In this document: positions 59,371 to 64,000 of the stretch, piece by piece | Layout of the letters: each line of letters starts with the position of its first letter | Position numbering within the stretch: position 1 is the stretch's first letter | Source of the DNA: an uncultured Acidimicrobiales bacterium | GTDB taxonomy: Bacteria; Actinomycetota; Acidimicrobiia; Acidimicrobiales; Aldehydirespiratoraceae | Direction: 5' to 3' | Assembly (NCBI GenBank): GCA_958296055.1 | Contig: CATQHS010000001.1 | Span: forward strand, 2,328,277 to 2,392,276 | DNA: 64,000 nucleotides | Position numbers and translations under genes: made by a program | The notes under the pieces: model-generated | Databases searched by the model: none | The model's input: the letters and a program-made list of their open reading frames with translations, nothing else | Told to the model about the DNA's origin: nothing

Positions 59371-60483
59371 TCATTGGCGGTCGGTCAGCTTGGGGTCGAT
59401 CACCGGTTTGATCTCGCGGCCCGCGGCCATGGCGTCGAGGGCCTCGCCCACCCGCTCCAGCGGGTAAGTCTCCGAGGCCATGGCCCTGGAGAAGCCGAAG
59501 CGCTGGCCGTGGCGCTCCAGGAAGCACAGGGCGTCGCGGAAGTGGGAGATGTCGGCCGACAGGGTGGACGCCACCGTGATCTGGCGGACCTTCAGGCCGG
59601 TGGTGTCCACCGGGACCAACTCCCCGTGGGCTTGGCCGATGACCATGAGGGTGCCGCCCTTGCGGACCATCTCGACGCCCTCGCTGAAGGCGCCGGGGGG
59701 CCCGGCGCACTCCAGCACCAAGTCCGCGCCCCGCCCGGACGTGAGCTGCCTCACCGCCTCCACCCGCTCGGCCGGGCTGGTGCCGTCGATGTCTATCCGG
59801 GCGGTCAGGCCCCACGACTCGGCCGCGGCCAGCCGGTTGGCGGGGGCCCCGATCAGGACAGTCTGGTGGGCGCCGGCGGCCGTCGCCGCAGCCGCGGCGT
59901 ACAGCCCGACCGGCCCGGCTCCGAGCACCACCGCGGTGTGGCCGAAGCGGATGGGGGGCAGCCGGTCGAGGGCGTGCATCACCGTGCGCAGCGCGCAGGT
60001 GGACGACGAGGCCAGCGCCGGGCTCACCCCGCCGGGCACCCGCAGCACCCGGCTCGCGGCGGCCACGTGCAGGTAGCGGCTGAACGTGCCGTTGAGCCGG
60101 CCGCCGTAGGGACCCCAGCCGTAGCCCATGGTGTTGGCGCACAGGGTGGGCTGGCGGGCGACCGCGCAGTAGTAGCAGGCGCCGCACCAGTTGTGAGCCC
60201 ACACGATCAGGTCGCCGAGGGCCAGCGGGGCTCCGGCCGCGTCGGCCCGGGCGCCCGGGCCGAGTTCGACGATCCGGCCGCATCCCTCGTGGCCCATCAC
60301 CAGCGGCAGCCGGGCCAAGCGGGCGAAAGTGCCCCGGGCGATGTGGACATCGGTGCCGCACACCGTGGCCGCCTCCACCTCCACCAAGATCTCGCCCGGC
60401 CCGGGCGGGGCCGCCTCCAGCTCCGCCAGGCGGGGCCCGGCGCCGTAGTCCTCCAGCAGGACCGCGGGTCCGGACCGGCTCAC
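59371..60483 (-). CDS. Zinc-dependent medium-chain alcohol/polyol dehydrogenase
   Basis: A 370-residue MDR dehydrogenase. Catalytic zinc residues are in TVCGTDVHIARG and VMGHEGCGRIVELG; the structural zinc cysteines are in NWCGACYYCAVARQPTLC; AVVLGAGPVGLYAAAAA binds NAD(P). It oxidises an alcohol or polyol. GTG start overlaps the preceding gene (GTGA). Same operon as GMC oxidoreductase and ALDH. Confidence 0.92.
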   Translation of the reverse strand: MSRSGPAVLLEDYGAGPRLAELEAAPPGPGEILVEVEAATVCGTDVHIARGTFARLARLPLVMGHEGCGRIVELGPGARADAAGAPLALGDLIVWAHNWCGACYYCAVARQPTLCANTMGYGWGPYGGRLNGTFSRYLHVAAASRVLRVPGGVSPALASSSTCALRTVMHALDRLPPIRFGHTAVVLGAGPVGLYAAAAATAAGAHQTVLIGAPANRLAAAESWGLTARIDIDGTSPAERVEAVRQLTSGRGADLVLECAGPPGAFSEGVEMVRKGGTLMVIGQAHGELVPVDTTGLKVRQITVASTLSADISHFRDALCFLERHGQRFGFSRAMASETYPLERVGEALDAMAAGREIKPVIDPKLTDRQ

Positions 60484-61022
60484 GGCCCGTCCCCTTCAGC
60501 CGGGCCGTCACCGGGCGGGCGCCGCCAGATCGGGCCGCGCTCGGTCACCGGGTCGAGCAGGCCCTCGTCGATCCACCCGACGTACTCGTAGGGGTCGAAG
60601 CTGCGGGCCTCCTGGCCGGGGTAGCCGATCTGGTCCCGCACCTCCGGCGACAGGTAGTAGGCCGCGGCCGCGCACACGGTGAGGGCGGCGTAAGCCTCCT
60701 CGTCCACGCTCAGATAGCGGGCCAGATTCTCGAGCGAGAACGAATCGCCCAGGTCGCGCAAGGCCCGGCCCAAGGGCTCGGCCAAATCGGGCCGGGCTTC
60801 GAGCACCTCGTCGAGCCCCGGCCCCGGCACCCCGGCCCGCCCGGCCGAGGGCATGGTGTCGGTGCCCGGCAGCATCACCTCGGCCATCCGGCCGAAGGCG
60901 GCCCGCTCGGCCTCGCCGACCATCTCCTCGGCGCCCGTCACCGGCCCGGCCCCGATGCCCGTCACCGGGCCTGGCCCGGTGCCCGCGCTCACCGGTGCCT
61001 CCGGCCCGGCCCCGGCGCTCAC
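60480..61022 (-). CDS. GMC-partner small subunit (gluconate 2-dehydrogenase subunit 3-like)
   Basis: A protein of up to 180 residues with the subunit-3-type core (FGRMAEVMLPGTDTMPSAGR, about residues 43-62, then a helical region to PYEYVGWIDEG). Such proteins pair with GMC dehydrogenases and help secretion or assembly. The N-terminus (first 35 residues) is low-complexity VSAG/VTG repeats and has four in-frame GTG codons (61022, 60992, 60965, 60941), so the true start is uncertain; 61022 overlaps the GMC stop. Confidence 0.7.
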   Translation of the reverse strand: MSAGAGPEAPVSAGTGPGPVTGIGAGPVTGAEEMVGEAERAAFGRMAEVMLPGTDTMPSAGRAGVPGPGLDEVLEARPDLAEPLGRALRDLGDSFSLENLARYLSVDEEAYAALTVCAAAAYYLSPEVRDQIGYPGQEARSFDPYEYVGWIDEGLLDPVTERGPIWRRPPGDGPAEGDGP

Positions 61023-62629
61023 GCCGGCACCTTCTGGTTGCGGCGGTTGGCCACCAGCCGGTCGGCGGCCCGCAGGGCCAGGGCGCTGATGGTGCTGGTC
61101 GGGTTCACGCCCGAGGAGGTTACGAACACGCTGCCGTCCACCACGTACAGGTTGGCGGCGTCGTGGGCCCGCTGGTCGCAGTCCACCACCGAGGCGGCCG
61201 GGTCGTCGCCCATGCGGGCCGTGCCCATCAGATGCCACCCGGCGTAGCGCAGCGGCCCGGCGCTGGTGACCTCAACTGCCCCCGACGCCTGCAGCGACTC
61301 GGCCGCCCGGGCCATCTGGAACTCGGCCAGGCGCTTCGAGTTCTCGCTGTAGCGGTAGCGGATGCGGGGGGCCGGCACCCCGTCGCCGTCGGTCAGGTCG
61401 GGGTCGAGGTCCACCCGGTTGGCTTCCTCGGGCAGGTCCTCGCAGAAGATGGCCCAAGTGGCGCCCCGCCCAAAGGTCCGGGCCATCAGCTCGTGGTGCT
61501 CAACCCCCCACACCTCCTGGCCGGCCCGCATGGGCAGGACGTGGTTGAGCGGGCCGCCCACCGGCGACAGGGCCCACTTGGCCCCCCGCACGAACCCCCG
61601 GGACTCGTCGGTCTCGTAGAACTGGTAGCTGGTGATGCTGGCCCCGAACTGGCCCTGCCAGGTCTCCAGCGACTCGTCGAACCAACCGGTGACCACCGCG
61701 AACGGGTGCATCATCAGCCGCTTGCCCACCAGGCCGCTCGAGTTGGCCAGCCCGTCGGGGCAGACCCGGTCGTCGGCCGACAGCAGCAGCAGCCGGGCCG
61801 TTCCCACCGAGTTGGCGGCCAGGATCACCACGCCGGCGGGCTGGTGGTGCTCGACGCCGGCCCGGTCGACCCACACCGCGCCGGTGGCCAGCCCGGCCGG
61901 GTTGACGGTGATCCGGCGCACCCGGGCCCCGACCACCAGCCGGGCCCCGGCCGCGGTGGCCTTGGGCCAGTGGGTCAGGTCGGTGGAGGCCTTGGCCCCC
62001 TCGGCGCAGCCCGAGGTGCACACCCCCCGCTGCACGCAGCGCCGCCGGCCGTCGTAGGGCGCGGACAGGATGGCGTTGGGCTCGGGCCACCAGTGCCAGC
62101 CCAGCCGGTTGTGGCCCTCGGCCACCCGCCGGCCCGCCTTGCCCAGCGGCAGCGGCGGCAGCGGGTAGTCGACGCCGTCGGGGTGGGCGGGGTCGCCGCC
62201 GAGGCCGGACACGCCGATCTGGCGGTCGATCTCGTCGTAGTAGGGGGCCAGCTCGAAGTAGTCGATGGGCCAGTCGTCGGCCACTCCGTCGAGGCTGCGG
62301 ACCCGGAAGTCGCTGGGGAGCATCCGGGGCCAGGTCCCGGCGTAGATCACCGCGCTGCCGCCCACCGCGTTGAACATCAGCGGGGTGATGTCGGACTCGT
62401 CCTCGTTGACCGGGTAGTCGGCGGCCAGGCCGCGCACGTTGGGGCTGGCCGACCAGCGTTGCCGGATGGCCAGCTCCCAATCGCGCTCGGCGCCCCTGAA
62501 GTCGCCGCGGTCGGGCCAGTCGCCCTGTTCGAGGCACACCACCGAGAAGCCCCGCTCGCTCAGGTGGCGGGCCACGACCCCGCCGGACGCGCCGGCGCCG
62601 ATGATCAGCGCGTCGGCGGGGTCGGGCAC
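61019..62629 (-). CDS. GMC-family oxidoreductase
   Basis: A 536-residue FAD enzyme: LIIGAGASGGVVARHLSERG (FAD), VGGSAVIYAGTWPRM, a cysteine-bearing GVCTSGCAEGAKAS and the C-terminal GWHLMGTARMGDD...VNPTSTISALALRAAD. The layout matches bacterial glucose-methanol-choline dehydrogenases such as gluconate and 2-keto-gluconate types. No signal peptide. It oxidises an alcohol group of the imported compound. Confidence 0.9.
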   Translation of the reverse strand: MPDPADALIIGAGASGGVVARHLSERGFSVVCLEQGDWPDRGDFRGAERDWELAIRQRWSASPNVRGLAADYPVNEDESDITPLMFNAVGGSAVIYAGTWPRMLPSDFRVRSLDGVADDWPIDYFELAPYYDEIDRQIGVSGLGGDPAHPDGVDYPLPPLPLGKAGRRVAEGHNRLGWHWWPEPNAILSAPYDGRRRCVQRGVCTSGCAEGAKASTDLTHWPKATAAGARLVVGARVRRITVNPAGLATGAVWVDRAGVEHHQPAGVVILAANSVGTARLLLLSADDRVCPDGLANSSGLVGKRLMMHPFAVVTGWFDESLETWQGQFGASITSYQFYETDESRGFVRGAKWALSPVGGPLNHVLPMRAGQEVWGVEHHELMARTFGRGATWAIFCEDLPEEANRVDLDPDLTDGDGVPAPRIRYRYSENSKRLAEFQMARAAESLQASGAVEVTSAGPLRYAGWHLMGTARMGDDPAASVVDCDQRAHDAANLYVVDGSVFVTSSGVNPTSTISALALRAADRLVANRRNQKVPA

Positions 62630-62668
62630 CGCTCTAGTTGCGACGTCCCGGCGGCGGCCGGCGGACGG

Positions 62669-63727
62669 TCAGCGCAGGTCCGCGTTGGACATGCCCACTA
62701 TCTCGTCCTCGTCCACCAGCAGGGTGGGGGCCTGGATGAAGTAGTCCGCGCCGGTGCTGCCGGTGGTGAGGAACTGGTGGGCGATGGTGGCGGTCTGGAA
62801 GCCCCAGGCGTAGCCGCGCAGGGCGATGGTGGCGTCCACGCCGTTGCCGGCCCGGATCTGGTCGAACACGTCGGGTTCGCCGTCAGTGCCGGTGATGAGG
62901 ATCTCGGCGTGGTCGATGCCGGCCTCGTTCACGGCCTGGGCCGCGCCGAGGGCCAGGGCGTCGGAGTCGGCCCAGATGGCCCTCAGGTCGGGGTTGGCGG
63001 TCAGGGCGTCCTGGGCCAGCCGCAGGCCCTCCTCCTGGGTGAACGACTGGGCGCTCTGGTTGAACACCAGGTCGATGCCCGGGTTCTCCTCCATGACGGC
63101 CTCGAATCCCTCGCGCCGCTTCTCCACGTACTCGGAGGCGCCGGGGCCGCCGATGCGGGCCAGCATCCCCGAGCCGCCCATCTTCTCGATCATCCACTCG
63201 GTCTGGGCCCGGCCTTCATCGTCCCAGTTGGTGCCGATGAAGCCGATCTCCAGCGACTCGTCCTGCACCCGGTCGCCGGTGGACAGGATGGGGATGCCCG
63301 CCTCCGCCGCCGTCCGGTAGGCGGGGATCAGAGCCTCGCGGTCGCCGGGAGAGGCGATGATCAAATCGACGCCCTTGGTGACGAAGTCCTCGATCTGCGC
63401 CACCTGGTCCTCCATCACGTAGGCGGCGTCGGCGGCCTCGAAGTTCCAGCAGCTCTGGGCGCCGAAGTCGCGCAGCCCGGCCTCGAGGTCGCGGAAGTAG
63501 AGGATGAACGTGGCCAGGTTGGCGTAGGCCACGTCATAGGTCTCGGCGCAGCCCCCCTCCGGCTCCGGCTCGGGCTCCGGCTCGGGCGCGGGCGCGGCCG
63601 TGGTCGGGGCCGCGGTGGTAGTGGCCGCCGGGGCCGTTGTGTCGTCGTCGTCTCCTCCGCATGACGCGGCCACCAAGGCGATGACGGTGAGCGCCGCCAG
63701 GAGCCTGGCGATGGGCTTTGCTTTCAT
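62669..63727 (-). CDS. Sugar-type periplasmic-binding lipoprotein (Peripla_BP_4)
   Basis: A 352-residue type I binding protein with a lipoprotein signal (residues 1-22, lipobox VAASC) and a Thr/Ala/Pro/Glu linker containing a (PE)n run (about 35-57). The ligand domain follows: KGVDLIIASPGDREALIPAY, then GSTGADYFIQAPTLLVDEDE. ATG at 63727 follows GGAGGG and overlaps the permease stop (ATGA). Such proteins bind sugars, sugar alcohols or autoinducer-like ligands. Confidence 0.9.
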   Translation of the reverse strand: MKAKPIARLLAALTVIALVAASCGGDDDDTTAPAATTTAAPTTAAPAPEPEPEPEPEGGCAETYDVAYANLATFILYFRDLEAGLRDFGAQSCWNFEAADAAYVMEDQVAQIEDFVTKGVDLIIASPGDREALIPAYRTAAEAGIPILSTGDRVQDESLEIGFIGTNWDDEGRAQTEWMIEKMGGSGMLARIGGPGASEYVEKRREGFEAVMEENPGIDLVFNQSAQSFTQEEGLRLAQDALTANPDLRAIWADSDALALGAAQAVNEAGIDHAEILITGTDGEPDVFDQIRAGNGVDATIALRGYAWGFQTATIAHQFLTTGSTGADYFIQAPTLLVDEDEIVGMSNADLR

Positions 63728-64000
63728 TGGTTTCCCTCCATGGGGCTTGTTGGTCGATCTTGGGGGCTTTGTTCGGGGCCTGCCGGACCGTCTCGGCCGG
63801 CCGATGCGGCTGACGAAGTCCGGCCGGGCAGGGAGCTGGTCAAGCGCAGCACCCGGGTGCGGACCAGGTTGGAGGTCATGGCCAGCATGAACACCAGCCC
63901 CAGCCACACGTCTTGCATGTTGGACGAGACGCTGAGCAGGTTGAGGCTGTTGCGGATCACGCCGATGAGGAGCACCCCGGCCACGGTGCGGGGGATCGAG
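63724..64000 (-). CDS. Sugar-type ABC permease (RbsC-like), C-terminal part only
   Basis: The gene runs off the window end; only the last 91 codons are present. They show the final membrane helices (SIPRTVAGVLLIGVIRNSLN, then MQDVWLGLVFMLAM) typical of RbsC-type permeases, followed by a long polar tail of about 40 residues (PGRTSSAASAGRDGP) that such permeases usually lack. It forms the channel for the adjacent binding protein and the ATPase at 53859-54707. Confidence 0.85.
   Translation of the reverse strand, partial: SIPRTVAGVLLIGVIRNSLNLLSVSSNMQDVWLGLVFMLAMTSNLVRTRVLRLTSSLPGRTSSAASAGRDGPAGPEQSPQDRPTSPMEGNQ

Noticed and set aside
60995..63664. 889-codon plus-strand frame opposite the GMC and binding-protein genes
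   Set aside because: Antisense to two well-supported genes; ends in simple G/R runs and matches no family.

Overview
The window reads as one piece of a high-GC actinobacterial chromosome. Several features fit a marine or host-associated member of the Acidimicrobiia or a relative: strongly GC-biased third codon positions, many GTG starts, ATGA/GTGA stop-start overlaps, leaderless TAnnnT promoters a few bases before start codons, and four luciferase-like (F420/FMN-type) oxidoreductases. The taxon is an inference; no rRNA marker is present. There is no phage, IS element, CRISPR array or tRNA that I can support.

Region 1 (1-17 kb) is a methylated-amine island. An Amt-family transporter is followed by three very small membrane proteins, a four-helix membrane protein, TMAO demethylase (tdm), trimethylamine monooxygenase (tmm) and two further FAD enzymes. 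On the opposite strand lie gmaS and the three N-methylglutamate synthase subunits (mgsA, mgsB, mgsC), an uncharacterised 150-residue protein and an FAD enzyme resembling the flavin subunit of N-methylglutamate/sarcosine dehydrogenase. Together they suggest the route TMA -> TMAO -> dimethylamine + formaldehyde, and methylamine -> gamma-glutamylmethylamide -> N-methylglutamate -> glutamate. The dimethylamine-to-methylamine step and three of the four usual N-methylglutamate dehydrogenase subunits are not visible. A GFA-type protein, an XRE regulator between 35-bp direct repeats and a lower-GC DUF2442/DUF4160 pair sit between the two halves.

Region 2 (17-30 kb) is mixed. It holds a phytanoyl-CoA dioxygenase-like enzyme, a scarred stretch (excisionase-like small gene, NYN-domain fragment, luciferase-like fragment), a cation diffusion facilitator, a DUF418 membrane protein, a DsrE-family gene interrupted by an in-frame TGA, a peptide/nickel-type ABC transporter with a permease-ATPase fusion, a PIN toxin frameshifted in a C7 tract with an intact Phd-type antitoxin, a class I glutamine amidotransferase, a second PIN pair and an adenosine-deaminase-family enzyme.

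Region 3 (30-41 kb) is a TetR-linked branched-chain-amino-acid-type ABC transporter. It is co-transcribed with a metallo-beta-lactamase-fold hydrolase, a GNAT protein, a Rieske-type oxygenase that has lost two [2Fe-2S] ligands, and a luciferase-like enzyme. Region 4 (41-51 kb) has an amidohydrolase, a molybdopterin/Fe-S/NrfD complex in one operon with a ComDE-type sulfopyruvate decarboxylase, a stand-alone AAA ATPase behind paired operators, a hydroxyisobutyrate-dehydrogenase-family enzyme and a ribbon-helix-helix/MazF pair.

Region 5 (51-64 kb) is one long, tightly coupled minus-strand operon. It encodes a sugar-type ABC importer (permease cut by the window end, binding protein, ATPase), a GMC oxidoreductase with its small partner, a zinc alcohol dehydrogenase, an aldehyde dehydrogenase, a class II aldolase-type protein, a lone xanthine-dehydrogenase-type molybdenum subunit, a luciferase-like enzyme, a class III aminotransferase and a MarR regulator. 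It looks like import and stepwise oxidation of a hydroxylated compound whose identity the sequence does not reveal.
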